A stretch of DNA of 14,684 bases from a bacterium (GTDB lineage Bacteria > UBA10199 > 2-02-FULL-44-16 > JAAZCA01). How positions within the stretch are numbered: position 1 is the stretch's first letter; every line of letters starts with the position of its first letter. The stretch lies in NCBI GenBank assembly GCA_041648665.1, contig JBAZOP010000071.1, positions 1-14,684 on the forward strand. Reading direction: 5' to 3'. Positions 1 to 7,582 of this stretch are shown piece after piece. Below the pieces are notes generated by a model. The model worked only from the letters and a program-made list of their open reading frames with translations, had not been told where the DNA came from and did not search any database. The position numbers and the translations under genes are program-made.

Positions 1-1
1 C

Positions 2-442
2 GAGAAGGCGCGGAGGGAGCTCGCCGCGACCCGAGAGGACTATGACAGGATACTCATGAACGCCATGTCGCTCTCCGAGGAGCTGCTCGCCGCGATACCG
101 AGCTCGGATCTCATGGTCGACGGGGAGATGCAGCTCCTGGCCGAGCCGGAGTTCGCGCAGGCGGAGAACTTTCGCAGGATAGTGGAGGCGCTTGAGGAGA
201 AGAGGTCGATGCTGAGCCTCCTGGAGAGATGCCGCGACGGCCAGGGGGTGCGCATCTTCATCGGCTCCGAGGCGCACATCGCCGGAGTGGACGCCGTGGG
301 TATAGTGGGCGCGCCTTATCTCAAGGACGGCAAGGTGGTGGGCGCGATAGGGGTGATCGGCCCGATGCGGATGGACTATTCGCGTGTCGTCCCGATAGTC
401 GATTTTACCGCGAAGATATTGAGCGACGTGCTGGACTCATAG
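2..442 (+). CDS. hrcA: Heat-inducible transcription repressor HrcA, C-terminal part (5' end outside window)
   Basis: The reading frame is open from base 2 to the TAG at 440-442 and gives about 146 residues, which is the C-terminal part of HrcA. HrcA is a dimeric repressor that binds CIRCE inverted repeats in front of groE and dnaK operons and needs GroEL for activity. The recognisable part is the ending, which reads GAIGVIGPMRMDYSRVVPIV and is the conserved HrcA C-terminal signature, preceded by the GAF-like IFIGSEAHIAGVDAVGIVGAPY segment. The ATG at 56 is internal and is not the start. The DNA-binding helix-turn-helix and any CIRCE element lie upstream of the window. grpE follows after only 7-10 bases, the usual hrcA-grpE order, so the two are surely cotranscribed. 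The identification is firm; completeness of the N-terminus cannot be judged. Confidence 0.93.
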   Translation, partial: EKARRELAATREDYDRILMNAMSLSEELLAAIPSSDLMVDGEMQLLAEPEFAQAENFRRIVEALEEKRSMLSLLERCRDGQGVRIFIGSEAHIAGVDAVGIVGAPYLKDGKVVGAIGVIGPMRMDYSRVVPIVDFTAKILSDVLDS

Positions 443-449
443 GGAGAGC

Positions 450-1025
450 ATGATGAGCAAGAAGTCGTTGGATCACAAGAAGACGGAACGCTTCGATCAG
501 AGGAACGCCGAGGAGGAGTCCGAGGCTCAGGCCGCAGAGGTCAATCAGGGCGACGAGATCGAGGCGCAGATACTCTCGGCCGAGAAAGAGGCGAAGGAGC
601 ACTACGACAAACTCCTGCGCGTCATGGCCGACTTCGACAACTTCAAGAAGCGCATGTCCCGCGAGCGCGAGGAGATGACCAGGTACTCCAACGAGAAGCT
701 GCTCTCCGAGATACTGCCCGCGCTGGACGATCTGGATCGCGCGCTCGATCATATCCCGATCGACGCGTCGAAGGATGTGGCTGACTTCGCCGAAGGCGTC
801 ACGATCGCCCGCCGCTCGCTCGCCTCCACCCTGGATAAATTCGGACTTGCGGAGGTGAGCGCTCAGGGCGAGCGATTTGATCCCGCGATCCACGAGGCGA
901 TAGCCACGGTGGAGAGCGAGAGCGAACCGGGCAGCGTGATCGCCGTGCACAGGAAGGGATACACGCTCTTCGACCGGCTGCTTCGGCCGGCGATGGTCAC
1001 TGTAGCGAAAGAGCCTCAAGGCTGA
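450..1025 (+). CDS. grpE: Nucleotide exchange factor GrpE
   Basis: This encodes GrpE (191 residues), the cytoplasmic dimeric co-chaperone that releases ADP from DnaK. The N-terminus is acidic, charged and probably disordered. A long coiled-coil helix follows, with the family segment LRVMADFDNFKKRMSRERE at about residues 52-70. The C-terminal beta domain has the conserved FDPAIHEAI and RKGYTLFDRLLRPAMVTV motifs. Length is normal for the family. Two ATGs in tandem (450 and 453) are possible starts. The AGGGAGA at 441-447 lies 2 bases from the first and 5 from the second, so 453 may be the real start and the protein one residue shorter. The gene follows hrcA directly. dnaK, which often comes next, is absent here; a lipoprotein gene follows after 33 bases. 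Regulation by HrcA is likely but the operator is outside the window. Confidence 0.97.
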   Translation: MMSKKSLDHKKTERFDQRNAEEESEAQAAEVNQGDEIEAQILSAEKEAKEHYDKLLRVMADFDNFKKRMSREREEMTRYSNEKLLSEILPALDDLDRALDHIPIDASKDVADFAEGVTIARRSLASTLDKFGLAEVSAQGERFDPAIHEAIATVESESEPGSVIAVHRKGYTLFDRLLRPAMVTVAKEPQG

Positions 1026-1058
1026 AGCGCAGCCTTCGAGTCGATAGCGGGGGGAAAG

Positions 1059-3002
1059 ATGAAAAAGATCATTTTGGCGCTCACGCTCATCGCGTTGGCA
1101 GCCGGCTGCGCTACCTTCGGCGGCGGGGGCGTAGGCAAGGCGAAGTACCCGAACGCCATCACCCCCCCTGCACAGGCTGAGTTCGACGCGGCCAAGGCGC
1201 TCTACGACGGCCAGAGGCTGTCGGACGCCGATGCGGCGTTCGCGAGATTCATAGCGGACCAGCCATACACGCAGCTCACCGACGAATCCAGATTTCTCCG
1301 CGGCGAGATCACCTTCATGAGGGGCGCCTATGCCGCTGCGGCCGAGGCGTACAGGAGCGCGTATTCTCAGATAGAATCCCCTCTCGTCGGTCCGAAGGCG
1401 CGCTTCAAGGCCGCGTTTTCGCTTCACAGGCTCGGCAGGAACGACGCCGCGCTCAAGGAGCTGAGGGGGATAAACCGAAGGCAGGCGAGCCGGGTTTTGC
1501 TCCTGCGCGCCGACTCGCTCGGCGTCAGGGCATCTGAGGCGCTGAAGCGGCCGCTCGGCGAGTACGTTGTCTGGGAGCTGTGGCTGCTGGACGATTATTC
1601 CAGCGCCGCATCCGCCGAAGGAGTGGGCGTGGAGGGCGAGAGGCTGGTGTCGGAGGCCGACGCGCTCGATGCCGTGCGCAAGTGGGTGGCCGACAAGGGG
1701 GTCACCTCCTCTCAGGTGGAGATCCTGCCGCTGAAGGAGATGAAGGGAAAACGCTCGGGCGGGTATGCGATGTACAAACAAGCGCTCGCCCACCACAGCG
1801 AGGGCAACACCGCGTACGCTGCGAAGCTGCTCAGATCATACACGTCGAGCTATCCCAAACACGAGTACTTCGGGGCGGCGCAGCTCCTCATGGGCGAGCT
1901 GGGAGGCGTGGTCGGCGAGGGTGCCGGGATCGCGGTCGGGGTGATACTGCCGCTCTCGGGCAAAAATGCCCTCTACGGCGGCTCCGTGCTCCACGGCATC
2001 GAGTGCGCGATAGGGCTCTATCAGCCGTGCACAGGCCCCGGCGGCGTCAGACTGGTCGTGCGCGACTCCGCTTCTCTCCCCGGCGGGGCCGTAGCTGCGG
2101 TCGATGAGATCGCACAGGACAGGGATGTCATAGCCATAATCGGCCCGTTGGAGTCGGCCGACGCCTTCGCTGCGGCCCAGCGCGCGCAGGAGCTGAAAAT
2201 TCCCATAGTCTCGGTCTCGCAGCGCAAGGGTGTGGCCGAGATCGGAGAATACACGTTCCGCAATTCGACATCCCAGGAATCGGAGATGCGGACGCTGCTC
2301 GACTACGCGATAGGCACGCGCGGATGGAAGCGCTTCTTCGTGATCTATCCCGACAACAAGATGGGCGGCGAGTACAGGGTCCTCTTCTCCGAACAGGCCG
2401 GGAAGATGGGCGGCAAGGTCGTATCCACGCGTTCGTACAAACAGGGGCAGCTCCAGTTCGTCAACGATCTGAGGGGCAGAGGGGCTGTCGAGACGATGGC
2501 CGTCAGCAACACGCTGGATCTCTCCACCTCTGCGGCGTACGATGCGGTTTTCATACCCGATTCCCCATGGGTGGTGGGCTCGCTCATGCAGGTCCTCATG
2601 CTGTCGGGCGACAAGAAGGTGCAGCTGCTCGGCGTGCCGAGATGGAACAACCCGAAACTCGTGGAGAGGGGCGGCGAGTACGTGGAGGGAGCGGTCTTCG
2701 TCGACTCATTTTTCAAGGGCTCGCCCGATGGCGAGGCCTCTTCGTTCGCCGCGAACATAAGGGGCGCGTACGGGGTCGAGGCCACGCTGCTGGAGGCGCT
2801 CGGCTACGACACGATGAGGATGATATACGCCGCGGCCAACGAGAAGGGCGCATCGGGCCGGGAGTCCATGAAGGACGCCCTGTCCGGCACTCAGGGCTTC
2901 CCAGGCGTAGCCGGCAACACGAGCTTCGACGGGAACGGGGACGCACAGCGCAGGATGTTTTTGCTCACGGTCAGCGGCGGACAGATCAGGGCGGTGAAAT
3001 AA
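1059..3002 (+). CDS. LppC/LpoA-type lipoprotein (penicillin-binding protein activator-like): TPR region plus periplasmic binding-protein fold
   Basis: The 647-residue product starts with a lipoprotein signal, MKKIILALTLIALAAGC, with the lipidated Cys at position 17 (LAAGC; Ala at -3 is less common than Leu but accepted). Residues about 35-275 are helical with TPR-like repeats (for example AKALYDGQRLSDADAAFARF and LRGEITFMRGAYAAAAEAYR). From about residue 288 a type I periplasmic binding-protein domain follows, beginning GIAVGVILPLSGKNALYGG, with the typical AIIGPLESADAFAAA and later PRWNNPKLVERGG segments. This order and length match E. coli LpoA (about 680 residues), the outer-membrane lipoprotein that activates a class A penicillin-binding protein. 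The same fold also occurs in branched-chain amino-acid receptors, but no transporter genes are adjacent and the TPR half argues for the LpoA type. The start has a purine-rich GGGGGGAAAG just upstream. The gene lies between grpE and thiL in the same strand run. Confidence 0.85.
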   Translation: MKKIILALTLIALAAGCATFGGGGVGKAKYPNAITPPAQAEFDAAKALYDGQRLSDADAAFARFIADQPYTQLTDESRFLRGEITFMRGAYAAAAEAYRSAYSQIESPLVGPKARFKAAFSLHRLGRNDAALKELRGINRRQASRVLLLRADSLGVRASEALKRPLGEYVVWELWLLDDYSSAASAEGVGVEGERLVSEADALDAVRKWVADKGVTSSQVEILPLKEMKGKRSGGYAMYKQALAHHSEGNTAYAAKLLRSYTSSYPKHEYFGAAQLLMGELGGVVGEGAGIAVGVILPLSGKNALYGGSVLHGIECAIGLYQPCTGPGGVRLVVRDSASLPGGAVAAVDEIAQDRDVIAIIGPLESADAFAAAQRAQELKIPIVSVSQRKGVAEIGEYTFRNSTSQESEMRTLLDYAIGTRGWKRFFVIYPDNKMGGEYRVLFSEQAGKMGGKVVSTRSYKQGQLQFVNDLRGRGAVETMAVSNTLDLSTSAAYDAVFIPDSPWVVGSLMQVLMLSGDKKVQLLGVPRWNNPKLVERGGEYVEGAVFVDSFFKGSPDGEASSFAANIRGAYGVEATLLEALGYDTMRMIYAAANEKGASGRESMKDALSGTQGFPGVAGNTSFDGNGDAQRRMFLLTVSGGQIRAVK

Positions 3003-3010
3003 ACAATCCC

Positions 3011-4006
3011 ATGACGGAATTCGAACTCATCGAGCTTCTGACCCGCGGGGTCGACAGGTCGGCGACTGATCTTGCCGCGGGCGTGGGCGACGACTGCGCC
3101 GTCATATCGGGCCCTTCCGGAAGGCAGTGGCTCGTCACCACGGATCTTTTGTTGGAGGGAACGCACTTCGATCTCGCCTTCACCGATCTCGCTACGCTGG
3201 GGCGCAAGGCGCTTTCCGTCAATTTGAGCGACATCGCGGCCATGGGCGGCGCGCCCAGATTCTGGCTTGCCTCCATCGCGTTGCCGGGTTCGATCGGTGC
3301 GGACGGGGCGGGTCTCATCTACAAGGGGATGCGCGATGTGGCAGGCGAGCACGGGGCGATCCTGATAGGCGGCGACACTTCGTCGAGCAGAGAGAGGCTC
3401 ATGATCTCGGTAACGGCCGTGGGCGAGTGCGCCTCCGGCTGCGCCGTGATGCGAAGCGGGGCTCACCCCGGCGATGCGTTGTACGTCACGGGCGAACTGG
3501 GCGGATCGGCGTTGGGGCTCGCGCTAATGCGGCGCGGGATTACGGACAGGGGCGCGGAGCCGTTCGTGGAGAGGCACAACGATCCGGTGCCGCGCGTAGA
3601 GGCGGGTCGGGCGCTCGCAGCAAGCGGCGCGTTGACTTCGATGATAGATGTGAGCGACGGGCTGATGGCCGACCTCGGGCACATCGCAGACGCCAGCGGT
3701 ACGGGCTTCGAGATAAAGGCGGATCGCGTGCCGATCGGTCCGCGGTTCGGCGAGTTTGCCGAGAAGGTTGATTCCGGTCTTTGGGGCTTCATCCTCTCCG
3801 GCGGCGAGGACTACGAGCTGGCATTCACGGTCGACGCTGCCAAGATCGCCGAGTTTGAGCGCGATGCGATGCGGAAGGCGGGCGTGAGGGTCACGAGGAT
3901 CGGCGAGATGCTGAAAGATCCGTCGGCCAGGCGAGCCATGCTCGCGGACGGCAGCGAGCTCGGCCTGTCATCGATCGGTTTCGATCATTTTCGGGGGCAG
4001 GCATGA
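3011..4006 (+). CDS. thiL: Thiamine-monophosphate kinase ThiL
   Basis: ThiL phosphorylates thiamine monophosphate to thiamine diphosphate with ATP and Mg2+, the last step of cofactor synthesis. The 331 residues show the PurM/ThiL-like fold and its signatures: GVGDD at 24-28, TTDLLLEGTHF at 43-53, NLSDIAAMGG at 71-80, GGDTSSS at 120-126, IDVSDGL at 212-218 and SGGEDYEL at 263-270. These Asp-rich motifs bind Mg2+ and the phosphates. The frame is open further upstream, but the family N-terminus (MTEFELI) fixes the ATG at 3011. The ribosome site is weak: GGTGA at 2993-2997 is 13 bases away, so translation may be coupled to the upstream lipoprotein gene, whose stop is 8 bases before the ATG. The TGA overlaps the next ATG (ATGA at 4003-4006). 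No other thiamine genes are in the window. Confidence 0.96.
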   Translation: MTEFELIELLTRGVDRSATDLAAGVGDDCAVISGPSGRQWLVTTDLLLEGTHFDLAFTDLATLGRKALSVNLSDIAAMGGAPRFWLASIALPGSIGADGAGLIYKGMRDVAGEHGAILIGGDTSSSRERLMISVTAVGECASGCAVMRSGAHPGDALYVTGELGGSALGLALMRRGITDRGAEPFVERHNDPVPRVEAGRALAASGALTSMIDVSDGLMADLGHIADASGTGFEIKADRVPIGPRFGEFAEKVDSGLWGFILSGGEDYELAFTVDAAKIAEFERDAMRKAGVRVTRIGEMLKDPSARRAMLADGSELGLSSIGFDHFRGQA

Positions 4007-4992
4007 ATCTCCTCCCGGTCTTTTTCTTCCTGATGTTTTGCTCCGCCTTCTTTTCCGGTTCCGAGACGGCTCTCTTCTCCCTGTCCAAGGTTCAGGTGCA
4101 TCGCTTCCGCGAGGTAGACACCAGGACCGCGGCCAGGATCATCGCTTTGCTCAAGGCGCCTCGCCAGACGCTCGTCACCATCCTGTTCGGCAATGAGTTG
4201 GCGAACATATGCATCTCCATCGTGGGCGCCGCCATCGTCGGCAGGATGATGGAGGGGAGCATGAGGGGCCAGACCATCGTCGCGATCGCGGTCATAACTC
4301 CGATCGTCATGGTCTTCTGCGAGGTCACCCCCAAGAACGTAGCGCTGCGGTACGCCGAACAGGCTGCGTGGCTCGTGGCGTTTCCGATCAGCGCTTTCGC
4401 GAGGGTCATCGCTCCGCTGCGCGCTGTTCTCACCTGGTTCGCCAGGAAGATGGTCCTGCTCTTCGGGGGCACGGTCGACAGTGCGGAGCCGATGATCATG
4501 GAGGAGGAGTACAGGAGGCTCGTGGACATGGGGCTCAAGGAGGGGGCGATCGAAGAGGAGGAGCGCGAGATCATACACAACGTCTTTGAGTTCACCGACA
4601 AGAAGGCGGGCGACATCATGACCCGCGTGGAGGCGATCTTCGCGCTGCCCGTCGACCTTCCCACGGAGCGCCTCATGGATGAGCTGGCCTCCACGCAATG
4701 GAGCAGGGTGCCGTTCTACGAGGGCGAGAGGTCGAGGATCATAGGAATTCTGCATGTGCGCGACCTCTTTACCTTCAACATGCGGCGCAAGGCCGGCGAG
4801 GCGCCTGAGCTCAAGGATTACCTCAAGGATCCCCTCTGCGTCGCTGCATCCACGCCGCTGGAGGAGCTGCTCAGGGAATTCCAGAGGACTAGGATGCACA
4901 TGGCCATCGTGACTGATGATGCCGGAGGGCTCAAAGGTCTCGTGACTATGGACGATGTGCAGCATGAGCTGTTCGGGGAGATAGAGGAATAA
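4003..4992 (+). CDS. CNNM/CorC-family membrane protein: DUF21 domain plus CBS pair, no C-terminal CorC domain
   Basis: The 329-residue product has an N-terminal DUF21 (CNNM) membrane domain of about 170 residues, with several hydrophobic helices and the hallmark SAFFSGSETALFSLSKVQ at about 14-31. A cytoplasmic CBS pair follows (first around DIMTRVEAIFALP to IIGILHVRDLF, second around CVAASTPLEELL to GLVTMDDVQHELFG). The protein ends at GEIEE, just where the CorC_HlyC transporter-associated domain would begin in longer members. Members of this family are linked to Mg2+ or Co2+ efflux and sometimes annotated as hemolysins; the substrate here is not shown by sequence. It overlaps thiL by four bases (ATGA) and precedes a longer paralogue. 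Bacteria commonly encode such genes in pairs, so the two products may work together or as a heteromer (inference). Confidence 0.9.
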   Translation: MNLLPVFFFLMFCSAFFSGSETALFSLSKVQVHRFREVDTRTAARIIALLKAPRQTLVTILFGNELANICISIVGAAIVGRMMEGSMRGQTIVAIAVITPIVMVFCEVTPKNVALRYAEQAAWLVAFPISAFARVIAPLRAVLTWFARKMVLLFGGTVDSAEPMIMEEEYRRLVDMGLKEGAIEEEEREIIHNVFEFTDKKAGDIMTRVEAIFALPVDLPTERLMDELASTQWSRVPFYEGERSRIIGILHVRDLFTFNMRRKAGEAPELKDYLKDPLCVAASTPLEELLREFQRTRMHMAIVTDDAGGLKGLVTMDDVQHELFGEIEE

Positions 4993-5000
4993 AAAAGACC

Positions 5001-5021
5001 GTGACTGGTGACTGGTGACCG
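5001..5021 (+). repeat. Three tandem 7-bp units between the two DUF21 genes
   Basis: GTGACTG at 5001-5007 is repeated exactly at 5008-5014 and with one change (GTGACCG) at 5015-5021. The array fills most of the 42-base gap between the two DUF21/CBS genes and ends just before the GGTGA ribosome site of the second one at 5024-5028. It might be a slippage-prone spacer or a relic of a dispersed short repeat. No function is visible. Confidence 0.7.
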
Positions 5022-5034
5022 GCGGTGAAACATC

Positions 5035-6291
5035 ATGAGTGTGGCGTTTGTAATAATCATTCTGTTCATATGCCTGCTGCTCGAGGGGTTTTTCTCCGGC
5101 AGCGAGATCGCGGTGGTGAGCGCGGACAAGTTCAAACTCGCGCTCGCCACCGACGCCGGCTCGCAGAGGGCGCGCATGGCCCTGCACCTGGTCAAGAGGC
5201 CGGGCGTATTCTTCAGCACCACGCTGCTGGGCACCAACCTGTCCGCCATCACCGCATCGGTTGTCTCAACATTTTTCATAATCGATCGCTTCGGCGAGGC
5301 CTACGCCCCGTTGGCCATCCTCTACTGGCCCTTCGCGCTGGTCTTCGGCGAGATCGTGCCCAAGAGCATCTATCAGCACCATGCGGACAGAATCGTGCTG
5401 CGGGTGGCGCCGCTTTTGTTCGGCGTCTCCTTCGCGCTGTACCCGGCGGTCTGGATCTTCTCCAAGCTCACGGATATTCTCCTCGGCGGTGTGAAGAAGC
5501 GCGCGGCGTTCGGCCATCCCATCACGCGCGACGAGCTGGAGCTGATGATCGAGATGGGAGGCCCGGGCACGAGCGACGTTCGCCCCGCGGAGCGCACCCT
5601 GATCTCCAGACTCTTTGACCTGGCGGACAAGCGAGTGGAACAAATCATGACGCCCCTGGTCGACGTGATCACGGTGCCGGTCAAGGCGACCCACGACGAG
5701 GCGTGCGGGGTGATGGACCACCACGGATACTCCCGCGTGCCCGTGATAGACGGCGACGCGTTCAACGTCGTGGGCGTGCTGACCGGCGTGGACCTGCTCT
5801 TCGGCGGTGAGCAAAAGGGCGTGCGTGAGCTCATGCACAAGGCCTACTTCGTGCCCGAGGAGATGCCGCTCGACGAGCTGCTCATCGAGATGAAGCGAAG
5901 GGGGGTTTCTCTGGCGGTCGCGGTCGACGAGTACGGCGCGGCGACCGGCATAGTCACGGTCGAGGACCTGCTCGAGGAGGTCGTGGGCGAGATCAGGGAC
6001 GAGCATGACGAGGAGCCGCACCTGTACAGCAGGGTCGGCAGATTCCGCTACATCCTTTCGGGGAGGCTAGAGGTCGGCCACGCGAACGACAGGCTCAAGC
6101 TCGAGATCCCGGCGGGGCCGTACCAGACGGTGGCGGGGTTCGCCATACACGAGATCGGGAGGATACCGAAGGCGGGGGATTCCTTTGTATCCGGCCGCTA
6201 TGAGTACAAGGTGACAAGGGCCACGGACAGGGCGGTGATCGAGGTCGAGGCGTGGCGCGCGGCTGACAAGCCGGAAGGCGAGAGGGTCTGA
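5035..6291 (+). CDS. CNNM/CorC-family membrane protein: DUF21, CBS pair and C-terminal CorC_HlyC domain
   Basis: The 418-residue product carries the full family architecture. The DUF21 membrane domain begins MSVAFVIIILFICLLLEGFF and includes FFSGSEIAVVSADKFKLAL and FGEIVPKSIYQ. The CBS pair runs from about residue 200 (VEQIMTPLVDVITVP, then GVVGVLTGVDLL-like and ATGIVTVEDLLEEVVGEI segments). The C-terminal CorC_HlyC domain runs from about 325 (FRYILSGRLEVGHANDRLKL to VIEVEAW). The family is associated with divalent cation (Mg2+/Co2+) export, and the CBS pair probably senses nucleotides. GGTGA at 5024-5028, six bases before the ATG, supports the start. The TGA at 6289-6291 shares its last base with the next ATG (TGATG), so translation of larC is probably coupled. 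It differs enough from the neighbouring 329-residue protein to be an old paralogue rather than a fresh duplication. Confidence 0.93.
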   Translation: MSVAFVIIILFICLLLEGFFSGSEIAVVSADKFKLALATDAGSQRARMALHLVKRPGVFFSTTLLGTNLSAITASVVSTFFIIDRFGEAYAPLAILYWPFALVFGEIVPKSIYQHHADRIVLRVAPLLFGVSFALYPAVWIFSKLTDILLGGVKKRAAFGHPITRDELELMIEMGGPGTSDVRPAERTLISRLFDLADKRVEQIMTPLVDVITVPVKATHDEACGVMDHHGYSRVPVIDGDAFNVVGVLTGVDLLFGGEQKGVRELMHKAYFVPEEMPLDELLIEMKRRGVSLAVAVDEYGAATGIVTVEDLLEEVVGEIRDEHDEEPHLYSRVGRFRYILSGRLEVGHANDRLKLEIPAGPYQTVAGFAIHEIGRIPKAGDSFVSGRYEYKVTRATDRAVIEVEAWRAADKPEGERV

Positions 6292-7460
6292 TGTCCATAG
6301 CATACTTCGATTGTTTTTCCGGCGCATCAGGCGACATGATACTCGGCGCCCTCGTGGACGCAGGCGCCCCACTCACGAAGATCACGAGGGAGCTTACGAA
6401 ACTAGGGGTCGGAGATTTCAGGATCGAGAGAAAGAGGGCGAAGGGTTTCGCCGGCACGGACCTACGAGTCGTTGCGATCGAGGAGCCGGATCACGCCCAC
6501 TACGCGGACATAGACGCCGCCGTGGCGGCGAGCCGGATCTCGAAGGGCGCGAGGGAGCTGGCGAGGGATGTCTTCAGGAGGCTGGCCGAGGCCGAGGCGA
6601 GGGTGCACGGAACCACGATAGAGCGCGTCCACTTCCACGAGGTCGGCGCGGTGGATTCCATAGTCGACATAGTTGGTTCTGCGATCGCGTTCGAGCACAT
6701 GGGCTTCGGCGAGATCCACTGCTCGCCTCTTCCCCTGTCGAGCGGCACGGTCCGCTGCGCGCACGGAGAGCTCCCGGTGCCTGCGCCTGCGACGCTGGAA
6801 CTCATCCGCGGCGTGCCGCTTGAGAAGACGAACGTGAAAGGCGAGCTCGTCACGCCCACCGGAGCTGCGATCCTCACCGCGGTGGCGTCTCATTTCGGCG
6901 CCTGCCCCCTGCAGCGCATCGACAGGGTGGGCGTGGGTCACGGCGACCGCGAGATAAAGGGGCGGCCCAACATCCTGCGGCTCATGATCGGCGATGGCTT
7001 CCGCGCCGTAGCGATCGAGGCCGACATCGACGACATGAACCCCGAATTATTCGAGAACGCCATGGGGAGGATGTTCGCCGCAGGGGCCGTGGACGTAACG
7101 CTCCAGCCGATACAGATGAAGAAGAACCGCCCAGGGGTCAGGCTCGCCTGCATCGCCCCCTGGGATGCGAAAGAACGCGTCATCGACGCTGTGCTTAATG
7201 AGACCACCACCTTTGGCGTGCGCTATTGGCCGGCGGAGAGAAAGATGCTGGCAAGGGAGCTTGGGACATCGAAGATCAAGGCAGGCAGGTTCAACCTCAA
7301 GATCGGCCGCGACGAATCCGGCCGCATCGTCAAGGCCATGCCCGAGTTCGAGGACGTAAAGCGCCTCGCCTGCAAGGCGAAGAGGCCTGTGGTTGATATA
7401 TATAATGATGCGATGGTCGAGGCCAGAAAGCTGCTCAAGGCTGGCCGGAAAACGCCGTAA
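6291..7460 (+). CDS. larC: LarC, nickel insertion protein for the nickel-pincer nucleotide cofactor (DUF111)
   Basis: LarC is the CTP-dependent cyclometallase that inserts nickel into pyridinium-3,5-bisthiocarboxylic acid mononucleotide, making the cofactor of lactate racemase and relatives. The 389 residues show the family start MSIAYFDCFSGASGDMILGA, then HFHEVGAVDS at 114-123, GELVTPTGAAIL at 184-195, DIDDMNPE at 245-252 and MKKNRPG at 276-282. The His/Glu/Asp-rich N-terminal motif fits metal binding. The frame is continuous, unlike Lactiplantibacillus plantarum larC, which needs a ribosomal frameshift. The start codon overlaps the stop of the upstream CorC-type gene by one base. larB, larE and any LarA-like racemase are not in the window, so the pathway cannot be confirmed locally. 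LarC homologues also occur without a nearby racemase, where the client enzyme is unknown. Confidence 0.95.
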   Translation: MSIAYFDCFSGASGDMILGALVDAGAPLTKITRELTKLGVGDFRIERKRAKGFAGTDLRVVAIEEPDHAHYADIDAAVAASRISKGARELARDVFRRLAEAEARVHGTTIERVHFHEVGAVDSIVDIVGSAIAFEHMGFGEIHCSPLPLSSGTVRCAHGELPVPAPATLELIRGVPLEKTNVKGELVTPTGAAILTAVASHFGACPLQRIDRVGVGHGDREIKGRPNILRLMIGDGFRAVAIEADIDDMNPELFENAMGRMFAAGAVDVTLQPIQMKKNRPGVRLACIAPWDAKERVIDAVLNETTTFGVRYWPAERKMLARELGTSKIKAGRFNLKIGRDESGRIVKAMPEFEDVKRLACKAKRPVVDIYNDAMVEARKLLKAGRKTP

Positions 7461-7535
7461 ATTGCGGTATTTAAGACCTTTACACCAATAACTCCTTGAC
7501 TCTCAAGGGGAAATCGACTATCCACCCGCCCTCGT

Positions 7536-7554
7536 CCTGCCTACCGGCAGGCAG
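7536..7554. repeat. Compact GC-rich inverted repeat with two alternative pairings
   Basis: CCTGCC at 7536-7541 pairs with GGCAGG at 7546-7551 across a TACC loop. CTGCCT at 7537-7542 can instead pair with AGGCAG at 7549-7554. No T run follows, so it is not a classic terminator. It lies in the 122-base gap between larC and the small basic protein gene. It resembles the short GC hairpins that some genomes carry in many intergenic copies, but copy number cannot be judged from one window. Confidence 0.6.
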
Positions 7555-7582
7555 TTATATCTAGAAGAAAGGTGAGGGAGTT

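Noticed and set aside
405..1796. Long open frame on the minus strand opposite grpE and the lipoprotein gene
   Set aside because: It lies antisense to two well-supported genes, has His/Arg/Leu-rich low-information composition typical of GC-rich shadow frames, and shows no recognisable domain.
2324..3010. N-terminal extension of thiL (the frame is open upstream to 2324)
   Set aside because: It overlaps the lipoprotein gene in another frame, has shadow-like composition, and the ThiL family begins at MTEFELI.
5001..5021. Tandem repeats as a CRISPR fragment
   Set aside because: The units are 7 bases long with no spacers, unlike CRISPR repeats.
3985..5187. 400-codon open frame on the minus strand opposite the first DUF21 gene
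   Set aside because: It is a shadow of the plus-strand DUF21/CBS genes, with Arg/His/Asp-rich composition and no domain or ribosome site.
6291..7460. Programmed frameshift in larC
   Set aside because: The frame is continuous through both halves of the protein, so no frameshift is needed.
7494..7508. CCTTGA-CTC-TCAAGG hairpin after larC as a terminator
   Set aside because: The stem is short and no T run follows. The TTGACT inside might be a -35 element, but the matching -10 is poor, so no promoter was listed separately.
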